Part shown: piece by piece, positions 14,361 through 21,463 of the stretch
How the letters are laid out: every line of letters starts with the position of its first letter
How positions within the stretch are numbered: position 1 is the stretch's first letter
From: a bacterium
GTDB taxonomy: Bacteria > JAHJDO01
Assembly: GCA_030611945.1 (NCBI GenBank)
Contig: JAUWOV010000021.1
Span: 1 to 22,980, forward strand
DNA length: 22,980 nucleotides
Direction: 5' to 3'
Notes under the pieces: model-generated
Told to the model about the DNA's origin: nothing
The model's database searches: none
What the model saw: only the letters and a program-made list of their open reading frames with translations
Position numbers and translations under genes: made by a program

Positions 14361-16071
14361 AAAACCTATCGGAAAGTTATTGCTTGAGAAGGGGCTAATA
14401 ACAGCTGAGCAGTTAGAACATGCTCTGAATGAACAGCAAAAATCCGGCGGCTTGCTTGGCAGAATTTTGGTAGATCTTGGTTTTGTGACAGAAGCAGACA
14501 TCTTGTCTACATTAGGGGCGCAAACCGGAATGCCTGCCGCAAATCTACCTGAAATGGATGTCTCCTCAGAAGTTTTGGAAAAGGTTTCAGCTCCAATCGC
14601 AAAAGTATATAAGATTATTCCTGTAAAAATAGAAGATAATATTCTGTATATAGCTATGGCGGATCCTTTAAATATTAACGTGTTAGACGATTTGCGGTTC
14701 ATGCTGGAATGCGAAGTAAGTGGTATGGTAAGCAATGAGAAAGATATTGAAGAAGCTATTGTTAAATATTATGGAGAAAAAACGGAGACTGTTCAGGACG
14801 TGTTAAAAGAGATGGAAACAGGAGCCATAAAAATCAAGGGGAGCATTGAGGATGAGGATGAAGACGTTCATGACGTAGCAACTCTTCAGGAGTTGGCGCA
14901 TCAGGTTCCTGTAGTTAAATTGCTTAATTTAGTGCTTATTCAGGCAATAAAGGATAAGGCCAGCGATCTGCATTTTGAGCCGTTTGAAGACCAATTTAAG
15001 ATCAGATATCGTGTGGACGGGATGCTTTATGAAATGATCCCCCCGCCCAGGCATTTGGCTTTAGCTGTAACTTCCAGAATTAAGGTTATGGCAGGAATGG
15101 ATATTGCAGAGAGAAGACTACCTCAGGATGGAAGGATCCAGCTTAATATGGGCGGAAGAGAAGTAGACCTTCGTATATCAACTTTACCAACAACTTATGG
15201 AGAAAGTGTTGTAATACGGATATTGGATAGAGGAGCTGTTATGCTCTCTCTGGAGCAGGTGGGACTTTTGGATGAAGATTTAAGAATATTAAGAAGTTTA
15301 ATTAAAAAGCCTAACGGCATTATTCTTGTTACCGGTCCAACAGGATGTGGCAAGACTACAACTCTTTATTCTGCGTTAGGAGAAATTAATTCTCCCGAAG
15401 ACAAGATAATTACCACGGAAGATCCTGTTGAGTATAATTTAGCAGGTATTATACAAGTGCAAATAAGGGCTCATATAGGTTTAACTTTTTCCAAGTGCCT
15501 AAGAAGTATATTAAGACAGGACCCTGATAAGATATTAGTAGGAGAGATCCGTGATCTGGAGACCGCAGAAATGTCTATTCAGGCTTCACTTACAGGGCAT
15601 TTAGTGCTGAGCACGTTACATACCAATGATGCGGCCAGCACGATTGTCAGGCTTATTGATATGGACATTGAGCCTTTTCTTATAACATCAACGATAGAGG
15701 CTATTATTGCGCAAAGACTTGTTAGAAAAATATGTTCCAGCTGCAAAGAAGAGTATTCTCCCGATGCGGAAGAATTATCCTTAATTGGACTCAAGCCTGA
15801 GGATGCAAAAGGCAAGAAGTTTTATAGGGGCAAAGGATGTGAAATATGCAACGGTATTGGATATAAGGGACGAATAGGTATTTTCGAGATACTTGTTGTT
15901 AATGATGAAATAAGAAGTCTTGTTGTTAATAAGGCAACTGCTGCTGACCTTAGAAAAAAATCTCACGAAAAAGGAATGTCAATGTTGAGAGAAGATGGAT
16001 TGAAGAAGATATGGATGGGCATCACTACTATTGACGAAGTAGCAAGAGAGACACAGGGAGTGGAGATTTAA
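14350..16071 (+). CDS. pilB: Type IV pilus / type II secretion assembly ATPase (PilB/GspE family), second copy
   Basis: The second extension-type ATPase has 573 residues. It carries an MshEN N-domain (KPIGKLLLEKGLITAEQLEHAL), an acidic linker (SIEDEDEDVHD), the N2 domain (ASDLHFEPFEDQFKIRYRVDG), Walker A GPTGCGKTT from residue 329, LRQDPDKILVGEIRD, STLHTNDAAST, and a zinc site (CSSCKEEY and GCEICNGIGYKGR). I chose the ATG at 14350 over an in-frame TTG at 14320 because GGAGAGGGAG precedes it. It then overlaps pilT by 11 bp. It shares domain order with the copy at 11567 but has diverged clearly, so this is an old paralogue rather than a recent duplication. One may serve pilus extension and the other secretion. 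Confidence 0.92.
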   Translation: MPSKKPIGKLLLEKGLITAEQLEHALNEQQKSGGLLGRILVDLGFVTEADILSTLGAQTGMPAANLPEMDVSSEVLEKVSAPIAKVYKIIPVKIEDNILYIAMADPLNINVLDDLRFMLECEVSGMVSNEKDIEEAIVKYYGEKTETVQDVLKEMETGAIKIKGSIEDEDEDVHDVATLQELAHQVPVVKLLNLVLIQAIKDKASDLHFEPFEDQFKIRYRVDGMLYEMIPPPRHLALAVTSRIKVMAGMDIAERRLPQDGRIQLNMGGREVDLRISTLPTTYGESVVIRILDRGAVMLSLEQVGLLDEDLRILRSLIKKPNGIILVTGPTGCGKTTTLYSALGEINSPEDKIITTEDPVEYNLAGIIQVQIRAHIGLTFSKCLRSILRQDPDKILVGEIRDLETAEMSIQASLTGHLVLSTLHTNDAASTIVRLIDMDIEPFLITSTIEAIIAQRLVRKICSSCKEEYSPDAEELSLIGLKPEDAKGKKFYRGKGCEICNGIGYKGRIGIFEILVVNDEIRSLVVNKATAADLRKKSHEKGMSMLREDGLKKIWMGITTIDEVARETQGVEI

Positions 16072-16088
16072 AAAACGGAGGTTTTTTC

Positions 16089-17354
16089 ATGGCTATTTAT
16101 GCTTATGTTGCGATGAATAATAGCGGTAAAGAGATAAGTGGAAGTGTTGAGGCGGAAACTTCTACTTTGGCGATATCCCAGATAAGGGATATGGGTTATT
16201 TTCCTACGAAGGTTTATGAAAAGTCTTCTGCTTCAGGGACTTCAACATCCGCTAAACCTGCAAAGGCTGGCGGAAGTATGAATATTGCGATTAAACTGCC
16301 GGGAATTGGTGATAGAATAAAGCCTAAACACTTATCCGTTTTTGTCAGACAATTGGCAACATTGCTTGGCGCGGGACTTCCTTTATTGAGGAGCATTAAT
16401 GTTCTGAGCGATCAGGCCAAGCCTGGTATCATAAAAGAAACGCTCTCAGAGGTAGCTGTAGATATTGAGGGAGGCGCTACATTTTCAGACGCAGTTGCCA
16501 AACACCCAAAAAGCTTTTCAAAGCTTTTTGTTAATATGATAAAAGCCGGTGAAGTCGGTGGAATTTTAGAGGCGGTTTTGGAAAGATTGGCTGAATTTTC
16601 AGAGAAGGAAGAGGCGTTAAAGAGAAAAATTAAAGCTGCTATGGTTTATCCTATACTTGTTACTGTTGCGGCTGTAGGAATACTTACTTTTTTAATCATA
16701 GTGGTTATACCGACCTTTAAAAAGATGTTTGAGGATTTTAATACGGAATTGCCGGGTGCTACTGTAATGCTGCTAAAAATATCAGATCTTTTCAAGGACT
16801 GGAAGAGTATTCTTGTTATTCTTGGATCATTAGTCGGACTATTTATAATATATAAGCTTATTAGGAAAACACAAAAAGGGGAGTATTATTCGGATAAGCT
16901 CAAGTTGTATATCCCTGTTGTCGGTCCCTTGGCAAAAAAAACAGCTGTCGGAAGGTTTGCAAGAACATTTGCAACCCTGATCGGAAGCGGAGTCCCAATA
17001 CTTCAGGCGCTTACAATTGTAAAGGATACATCAGGCAATGAAGTAATAGCTCAGGCAATGGTATCTGTTCGTGATAGTATCAGAGAGGGAGAATCAATAG
17101 CAGGTCCTCTAAAAGCAAGCGGAATATTTCCTCCGCTGGTCATTAATATGGTGGATGTCGGCGAGGAAACAGGAGCGCTGGATAAGATGCTGCTTAAAGT
17201 AGCAGATACGTATGATCAGGAAATAGATGCCGCAGTGGAAGCTTTAACAAGCGTAATGGAGCCAATTATGATTGTAGGTATGGGGATTGTTGTAGGTTTC
17301 ATAGTTATTGCGTTATTCTTACCGTTGATTAAGCTGGCTACAGCGATTGTATGA
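16089..17354 (+). CDS. pilC: Inner-membrane platform protein (PilC/GspF family)
   Basis: The product is the polytopic platform that couples the ATPases to pilin insertion. The 421 residues begin [24 protein letters not shown], the typical PilC/GspF opening. They contain two GspF repeats, each with a cytoplasmic helical domain and transmembrane helices (first near [19 protein letters not shown], second near [19 protein letters not shown]), the [20 protein letters not shown] pair, and a final membrane helix ([21 protein letters not shown]). A low-complexity Ser/Ala/Lys linker spans about residues 45-65. GGAGG (16077-16081) lies 7 nt before the ATG and sits in the loop of a weak AAAAAC/GTTTTT stem. 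The stop overlaps the next start as ATGA. Confidence 0.95.
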   Translation: MAIYAYVAMNNSGKEISGSVEAETSTLAISQIRDMGYFPTKVYEKSSASGTSTSAKPAKAGGSMNIAIKLPGIGDRIKPKHLSVFVRQLATLLGAGLPLLRSINVLSDQAKPGIIKETLSEVAVDIEGGATFSDAVAKHPKSFSKLFVNMIKAGEVGGILEAVLERLAEFSEKEEALKRKIKAAMVYPILVTVAAVGILTFLIIVVIPTFKKMFEDFNTELPGATVMLLKISDLFKDWKSILVILGSLVGLFIIYKLIRKTQKGEYYSDKLKLYIPVVGPLAKKTAVGRFARTFATLIGSGVPILQALTIVKDTSGNEVIAQAMVSVRDSIREGESIAGPLKASGIFPPLVINMVDVGEETGALDKMLLKVADTYDQEIDAAVEALTSVMEPIMIVGMGIVVGFIVIALFLPLIKLATAIV

Positions 17355-18682
17355 AGCCAAGAATCCTAGTTGTAGACGATGAGTTAAATATGCAGAAAAC
17401 CCTTTCCGGCATTCTCCGTCAGCAAGGCTATGATATCAAGGTATGCGGTGACGGAAAAGAAGCCGTAGAAGTTTTAGACACCGAGCAATTCAATTTAATA
17501 ATCACTGACATAAAGATGCCTCGTATGGATGGGATGACTATGTTATCTGCTGTGAGAAAGAATAACAATGAAATACCTGTTATAATTATTACAGGGCACG
17601 CTACTGTGGATACGGCAATTGATGCGGTAAAGCTTGGAGCGTACGATTATATCAGGAAACCATACACTCCTGACGAGATTCTTTTCTCTGCGCGCAGGGC
17701 GCTGGAACATGAAAAGCTAATAAGCGAAAATTTATATCTACATGACCAGCTGAAAGAAAAATTTCGCCTTAAAGGTCTAATCGGAAATAATAAAAAAATG
17801 CAGAAAGTATATCAATTCGTACAAAAGGTTTCTAAAGCCAATGCCGCTATACTAATAAGAGGAGAGAGTGGAACAGGTAAGGAACTGATAGCTAATGCGA
17901 TTCACTATAATAGTCCGCGTAAGAAAAACAAGTTTCTAGCTATAAATTGCGGAGCTTTGCCGGAGAATCTGTTGGAAAGCGAATTGTTTGGACATGAGAA
18001 AGGCGCATTTACAGGCGCTATAAGCAGTAGGAAAGGAATATTTGAGACAGCTGATAAAGGGACTGTTTTTCTTGATGAAATAGGAGATCTTTCTTTGACT
18101 ACGCAGATGAAATTATTGCGCGTTCTTCAAGACGGAGAATTTAGAGGAGTTGGAGGAACTCGGGAAATTAAAGTTGATGTGAGAATTATAAGCGCAACTA
18201 ATAAGAATTTGGAAGATCTGATAAAAGAGGGACTGTTTAGAGAAGATTTATATTATCGAATAAATGTAATTGCTATTGATCTGCCTCCCCTCAGAGAAAG
18301 GAAAGACGATATAACTCTTTTGGTAAAGCACTTTTTAGCGCCTAAACGGATTTCCTCTGAAGCAATGAATTTACTCATAAATTTTGACTGGCCTGGTAAT
18401 GTTAGAGAGCTGGAAAACGTAATTGAACGCGCGGTAGCATTGCAGGAAGGACCATGTATTCTTCCTGAGGATTTACCGGAATATATTTCCATAGGGGCAC
18501 GGCGCGCCGTGCCCCTACAATTGGAAAATTTTCGCGAGGCGCGAACCGCTTTTGAAGAGAGCTTTTTAATCAATATACTAAAAAAGACAAATAGAAATAT
18601 ATCGCTTGCTTCAAAGAAAGCAGGTCTAAGCAGACGCCATTTCTACGAAAAGATGAGATTACATGGAATAAAGAAGGATTAA
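17351..18682 (+). CDS. NtrC/PilR-type sigma54-dependent response regulator
   Basis: The 443-residue product has three domains. The receiver domain (1-120) has the phosphoacceptor D53 in IITDIKMP, the DDE cluster near residues 8-10 and K-P at the end. The AAA+ sigma54 activator domain (about 145-370) has Walker A GESGTGKE from residue 171, the sigma54-contacting GAFTGA at 218-223, Walker B VFLDEIGD and the R-finger FREDLYYR. The C-terminal Fis-type helix-turn-helix reads [20 protein letters not shown]. Between AAA+ and Fis, residues 382-389 (GARRAVPL) are encoded by a perfect 26-bp palindrome and look inserted. A sigma54 promoter lies at 19914-19930, downstream of the partner kinase, so the likely target is the pseudopilin operon. 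It starts in the stop of pilC (ATGA). Confidence 0.93.
   Translation: MKPRILVVDDELNMQKTLSGILRQQGYDIKVCGDGKEAVEVLDTEQFNLIITDIKMPRMDGMTMLSAVRKNNNEIPVIIITGHATVDTAIDAVKLGAYDYIRKPYTPDEILFSARRALEHEKLISENLYLHDQLKEKFRLKGLIGNNKKMQKVYQFVQKVSKANAAILIRGESGTGKELIANAIHYNSPRKKNKFLAINCGALPENLLESELFGHEKGAFTGAISSRKGIFETADKGTVFLDEIGDLSLTTQMKLLRVLQDGEFRGVGGTREIKVDVRIISATNKNLEDLIKEGLFREDLYYRINVIAIDLPPLRERKDDITLLVKHFLAPKRISSEAMNLLINFDWPGNVRELENVIERAVALQEGPCILPEDLPEYISIGARRAVPLQLENFREARTAFEESFLINILKKTNRNISLASKKAGLSRRHFYEKMRLHGIKKD
18492..18517. repeat. 26-bp perfect palindrome embedded in the response regulator gene
   Basis: The 13-bp arm TAGGGGCACGGCG is followed by its exact reverse complement CGCCGTGCCCCTA. It is far more GC-rich than the surrounding gene. 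It is read in frame as GARRAVPL (codons 382-389) between the AAA+ and Fis domains. The 25-bp core-plus-flank from GGGGCAC to CCCCTAC matches the element at 19366-19395 at 23 of 25 positions and is translated in the same frame in both genes. Confidence 0.85.
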
Positions 18683-19828
18683 GTGATAAGGATTAAGGAT
18701 TTATTTTCGCAGCTTGCGTATCTGTTTATATTAACAATTTTAGCCATTTTTCTTGTGTATGTTGCCATCAATGTGTGGAAGTCTCCTCTTCTTCAGCACA
18801 GGGATTTTTTTATTGCGGTTATCTTTTTTTCTCTGGGGGTTGTTGCCTCTATCTTTATATGGAAAATTATCATTCAGCCGATATTTTCGTCTTTTCAACA
18901 AGGGGCTTCAGTCCCTTGTCAGCCCGCAGCCTCCAGCAACGGTCTTCAACCTCTTGTTAACTCAAGAGAACAACTCAAAAAATGGAGTCAGGAATTAGAA
19001 AAAAAGGTAGAGGAAAGAACAGCAGAGCTAAAAAAAACCAATATAGAATTACTTGATACAGAGTTTGAACTTATGGAGAGAGACAAGCTCTCCTCTATGG
19101 GAGAGATATCTGCAAAACTGGCGCATGAAATAAAGAATCCTCTAGCGATTATTAATAATGTGGCGTTTTTTCTCAAGAACGCTTTTAAGAAGCCGGGACA
19201 TGAAGTATCAGAACAAGTTGAAATCCTTTTTCAGGAAACAGACCGCATTAATAAACTTGTTACTGATCTACTCCAGTTTTCCAGAATTTCAGCATCTAGG
19301 GATAAGAATGCGGCTATGATTGATATTAATGAGGTTCTTGATGACGCGATTGTCTCTTTTGAATCGGTCGGGGCACGGGGCGCGGTGCCCCTACCAGAGA
19401 AAAAATACGCAATAAGATTACCAAAAATAAAAGCCAATCCGGACCAGTTGAAACAGGTATTTTTGAATATAATTACCAATGCTTATCAATCTATGGGAAA
19501 CAGCGGGCTTCTTACAATAACCACAGATGTGAAAGAAAATGTAGGGACAGGGCTTGCCCCTGTCCGAGAAGAGGATATTATAGAAATTGTTTTCACTGAT
19601 ACAGGCTGCGGGATCGCGCCTGAAAATTTAAAGAAAATATTCACTCCGTTTTTTTCCACAAAAGAGCCGGGAAAGGGAACAGGACTTGGGCTTTATATCT
19701 GTAAGTCATTAATAAAAACTCTTAATGGAGATATCTCGGTTCAATCCGAAGAGGGAAAGGGAACAAGTTTTACCATTAGTTTGCCAGTGAGGGAAAGCGC
19801 ACACACTGAGATGAAAGAAACACTATGA
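18683..19828 (+). CDS. Membrane-bound sensor histidine kinase (PilS/NtrB-like)
   Basis: The 381-residue kinase is the probable partner of the regulator just upstream. It has two N-terminal transmembrane helices (about 9-30 and 41-65) with only a short extracytoplasmic loop, so it is not an obvious ligand-binding sensor. A coiled coil (about 95-135) leads to the H-box AKLAHEIKNPL with H148. The N-box is FLNIITNAYQSM, G1 is DTGCGIAP and G2 is GKGTGLGLYI. Three GC-rich palindromes are translated within it (QGASVPC, VGARGAVPLP and VGTGLAPV). They fall just after TM2, near residue 230 and near residue 290, in places where homologues usually have loops. The GTG start directly follows the regulator stop. 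No PAS domain is seen. Confidence 0.9.
   Translation: MIRIKDLFSQLAYLFILTILAIFLVYVAINVWKSPLLQHRDFFIAVIFFSLGVVASIFIWKIIIQPIFSSFQQGASVPCQPAASSNGLQPLVNSREQLKKWSQELEKKVEERTAELKKTNIELLDTEFELMERDKLSSMGEISAKLAHEIKNPLAIINNVAFFLKNAFKKPGHEVSEQVEILFQETDRINKLVTDLLQFSRISASRDKNAAMIDINEVLDDAIVSFESVGARGAVPLPEKKYAIRLPKIKANPDQLKQVFLNIITNAYQSMGNSGLLTITTDVKENVGTGLAPVREEDIIEIVFTDTGCGIAPENLKKIFTPFFSTKEPGKGTGLGLYICKSLIKTLNGDISVQSEEGKGTSFTISLPVRESAHTEMKETL
18898..18919. repeat. Small palindrome in the kinase gene (after TM2)
   Basis: ACAAGGG (18898-18904) and CCCTTGT (18913-18919) form 7-bp arms around an 8-nt loop. It is translated as part of QQGASVPCQ just after the second transmembrane helix. Weaker than the other elements; it may be chance or a relative of the same repeat class. 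Confidence 0.45.
19366..19395. repeat. GC-rich palindrome in the kinase gene, second copy of the regulator element
   Basis: Arms GGTCGGGGCAC (19366-19376) and GTGCCCCTACC (19385-19395) pair at 10 of 11 positions around an 8-nt centre. It is read in frame as VGARGAVPLP near residue 230. It matches the palindrome in the preceding gene at 23 of 25 core positions. Confidence 0.8.
19545..19565. repeat. Third GC-rich palindrome in the kinase gene
   Basis: GGACAGGG (19545-19552) and CCCTGTCC (19558-19565) are exact 8-bp arms around a 5-nt loop. It is translated within VGTGLAPVREED near residue 290, between two strands of the ATP-binding domain. Its sequence differs from the element at 19366, so it is probably another family of the same general kind. 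Confidence 0.65.
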
Positions 19829-19830
19829 AG

Positions 19831-19906
19831 AAGGCACAAAGTGGCAAAGGCACATAGGCACAAAGGATAAAAAGTCCCCCTTTGAAGGGGGATTAAGGGG
19901 GATGTT
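19831..19906. repeat. Composite repeat between the kinase and the pseudopilin operon
   Basis: Two repeat types are joined. 19831-19865 holds octamer-type units (GGCACAAA, GTGGCAAA, GGCACATA, GGCACAAA) and matches the lspA tail at 33 of 35 positions. 19856-19906 matches 21845-21895 at 48 of 51 positions and contains the inverted repeat TCCCCCTT-TG-AAGGGGGA (19875-19892). The copy here is non-coding and ends 7 bp before the sigma54 promoter. No T-run follows the hairpin, so a terminator role is unlikely. Confidence 0.85.
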
Positions 19907-19913
19907 TTAATGT

Positions 19914-19930
19914 TTGGCATAAATCTTGCT
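19914..19930 (+). promoter_or_regulatory. Sigma54 (-24/-12) promoter for the pseudopilin operon
   Basis: The sequence TTGGCATAAATCTTGCT fits the YTGGCACGrNNNTTGCW consensus, with mismatches only at the less conserved CG. The GG (19916-19917) and GC (19928-19929) doublets are separated by exactly 10 bp, the spacing sigma54 requires. Transcription would start near 19940, about 22 nt before the pilin ATG at 19963, with AAAGGAGGAG (19951-19960) as a near-perfect ribosome-binding site. A sigma54 activator with GAFTGA is encoded two genes upstream. Activator-binding sites were not identified. Confidence 0.85.
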
Positions 19931-19962
19931 TTATAGTAATATAAGGACGGAAAGGAGGAGAA

Positions 19963-20307
19963 ATGAAATTCAAAAGAGGATTTACACTTATTGAGTTATT
20001 GGTCGTAATCGCAATCATTACATTGCTTGCTTCAATAATAGTTCCTAATTATTTTAAAGGACTTGAGAAATCCAGGGAAGGAAAGGCGCTGGCGGATGTG
20101 GTGCTTTTGAGAAAAAGCGTTGACTTGTTCAGAGTTGATCATGGCGGAGACCTGCCTGCGAGTCTTGATGTTCTTGTGAAGGATAGATATTTAACTAGTA
20201 AAGAAGTTCCCAAAGATCCATGGGGAGTAGTCTATGAGTATGAATTTACAGAAAACAGCTACACAATAAAAAGCAGTAAAGGTCAATCAGTGACAATTAA
20301 TTTTTAA
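19963..20307 (+). CDS. Type II secretion GspG-like pseudopilin / type IV pilin-like protein (first)
   Basis: The 114-residue prepilin has a 6-residue basic leader (MKFKRG) cut before FTLIE, with the conserved glutamate at position +5. A long hydrophobic helix (LLVVIAIITLLASIIVP) and a small globular domain follow. The globular part has DLPASLDVLVKDRYL and PKDPWGVVYEYEF, which resembles the GspG pattern YPxxLxxL...PxDPWGxxYxY. It lacks the C-terminal DLWSYG calcium-site region of full GspG. It is the first gene after the sigma54 promoter and has the strongest ribosome-binding site of the operon, which suits a major subunit. A pilin rather than pseudopilin role is possible given pilT upstream. 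Confidence 0.85.
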   Translation: MKFKRGFTLIELLVVIAIITLLASIIVPNYFKGLEKSREGKALADVVLLRKSVDLFRVDHGGDLPASLDVLVKDRYLTSKEVPKDPWGVVYEYEFTENSYTIKSSKGQSVTINF

Positions 20308-20318
20308 AGGAGGGGAAA

Positions 20319-20897
20319 ATGAGAACAGACGACAGACGACAGACGACAGACGACAGAAAAAAACCATGGTCTATGGTCTATGGTCTATGGTCTAAAAGGG
20401 CAGGATTTACGTTAATCGAGCTTCTGGTCGTAATTGGTATCATTGTGCTTCTTGCGGGTATTGTAATGCCGAACTTTATGAAGTATATAGACAAAGCAAA
20501 AAAAGTACGCACAAGAGCGGATATTCACAGTATTGAGAATGCGTTGGCAATGTATCAGACGGATTGGGGAACATATCCAGGCGATGGCAATGTAAATACT
20601 GGAAATGCAGATTTATCAGATGATGATCCAACTAGTCCCAATATTAGGGGAACTGGAGAGTTAGAGGATATGCTGCAGACTAGCGGGACAAATGCTCGCG
20701 GACCGTATCTTTCAAAGGATATTCCAAATGATCCTTATGGGGAAGAATATAGATACAGAGCTCCTGGAGGAGTTAAGGATAGTTACAACAATCCGCTAGA
20801 TAATCGCGGTTATGATCTCTGGTCCTACGGCAAGGATAAAGAGAATGACAGCGGCGCGGATGATGATATAACCTCATGGGATACTGGGACAGACTAG
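20319..20897 (+). CDS. GspG-like pseudopilin with repeat-encoded leader (second)
   Basis: The 192-residue prepilin matches GspG over its whole mature length: AG then FTLIELLVVIGIIVLLAGIV, ADIHSIENALAMYQTDWGTYP, GPYLSKDIPNDPYGEEYRYR, and NRGYDLWSYGKDKENDSGADDDITSW, the GspG calcium-loop end. An insert of about 25 residues (DGNVNTGNADLSDDDPTSPN) sits in the middle. The leader is unusually long at 29 residues, and nearly all of it is encoded by two heptanucleotide tandem arrays (20325-20357 and 20366-20394). The ATG at 20319 follows AAAGGAGGGG (20306-20315). An in-frame ATG at 20373, within the second array, could give an 11-residue leader. The prepilin peptidase would remove all of this region. 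Confidence 0.88.
   Translation: MRTDDRRQTTDDRKKPWSMVYGLWSKRAGFTLIELLVVIGIIVLLAGIVMPNFMKYIDKAKKVRTRADIHSIENALAMYQTDWGTYPGDGNVNTGNADLSDDDPTSPNIRGTGELEDMLQTSGTNARGPYLSKDIPNDPYGEEYRYRAPGGVKDSYNNPLDNRGYDLWSYGKDKENDSGADDDITSWDTGTD
20325..20357 (+). repeat. Heptanucleotide tandem array ACAGACG x 4.7
   Basis: Unit ACAGACG is repeated four full times plus five bases without mismatch, inside codons 3-13 of the second GspG-like gene. Seven is not a multiple of three, so gain or loss of one unit would shift the reading frame. Confidence 0.9.
20366..20394 (+). repeat. Heptanucleotide tandem array ATGGTCT x 4.1
   Basis: Unit ATGGTCT is repeated four full times plus one base without mismatch, just before the prepilin cleavage region of the same gene. 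Each unit carries an ATG, so start codons occur in all three frames across the array. Confidence 0.9.
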
Positions 20898-20899
20898 AA

Positions 20900-21463
20900 A
20901 TGGCAAATAAAAGAATGTCTGGCTTTACCGCAGTGGAACTAATGATCGTTCTCGCAATCATGGGTATTATGCTTGTTGCCGCCATGCCTTCCTTTGTTCA
21001 GTTCACAAGAAATTCCAGGATTAAAAGCGGAGCGCAGATAGTTGTTTCCGCTCTTCGCACTGCGCGCAGTCACGCGATAAAAAGAAGAAAAAGATGCGCG
21101 GTTCTTTTTAATATGGATATAGATAACAGCGGATACGCAGTAAAGATTTACTGGGATCCTGGAACTGCTAGTGAATCTCATTATCCAGAAGGAGGTTCTG
21201 TAACTAACTGGAAAGCTCTTCCGAAAACAATAAGAATGGAGGCGACGACTTCTTTAACTAAAATTCCTAATATTCCCTTTCCCAATGATTCAAATGCTGA
21301 CAATCCTAATGTCGGAAGAATTATTTTTAAGCCAACAGGAGGAGCAATGTTTGGCGCTGCTACTAAAACAATTCAAGTTAGTGATGGACAACGTCAAGAT
21401 ACATCCTACATTAAAATACAAGGTGTTACAGGCAGGATAAAAACATCACGTGATGGTACATAG
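20900..21463 (+). CDS. GspH/FimT-like minor pseudopilin
   Basis: The 187-residue product has a short leader (MANKRMSG) before FTAVELMIVLAIMGIMLVAAMPSF, with E at +5. RNSRIKSGAQIVVSALRTARSHAIKRRKRCAVLF then matches the GspH/FimT pattern in which a helix leads into a beta-rich domain. The rest, with WDPGTASESH and GRIIFKPTGGAMFGAATKTIQVSDG, resembles the end of GspH family proteins, where a strand carrying FxPxG is common. I chose the ATG at 20900, 2 bp after the previous stop, because it gives an ordinary leader; an ATG at 20876 would overlap the preceding gene and add eight residues. Minor pseudopilins of this class help form the tip complex that starts filament assembly. Confidence 0.8.
   Translation: MANKRMSGFTAVELMIVLAIMGIMLVAAMPSFVQFTRNSRIKSGAQIVVSALRTARSHAIKRRKRCAVLFNMDIDNSGYAVKIYWDPGTASESHYPEGGSVTNWKALPKTIRMEATTSLTKIPNIPFPNDSNADNPNVGRIIFKPTGGAMFGAATKTIQVSDGQRQDTSYIKIQGVTGRIKTSRDGT

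Noticed and set aside
14151-14735. Long open frame of 194 codons on the - strand
   Set aside because: It lies antisense to the well-supported pilT end and second pilB start, has no family features, and its composition is that expected of a reverse-frame shadow.
19875-19892. Hairpin TCCCCCTT-TG-AAGGGGGA as an intrinsic terminator of the kinase transcript
   Set aside because: No T-run follows on the + strand, and the same hairpin lies inside a translated gene at 21864-21881, so it is part of a dispersed repeat.
20319-20394. CRISPR-like array
   Set aside because: The short direct repeats are contiguous heptamers with no spacers, and no cas genes are present.
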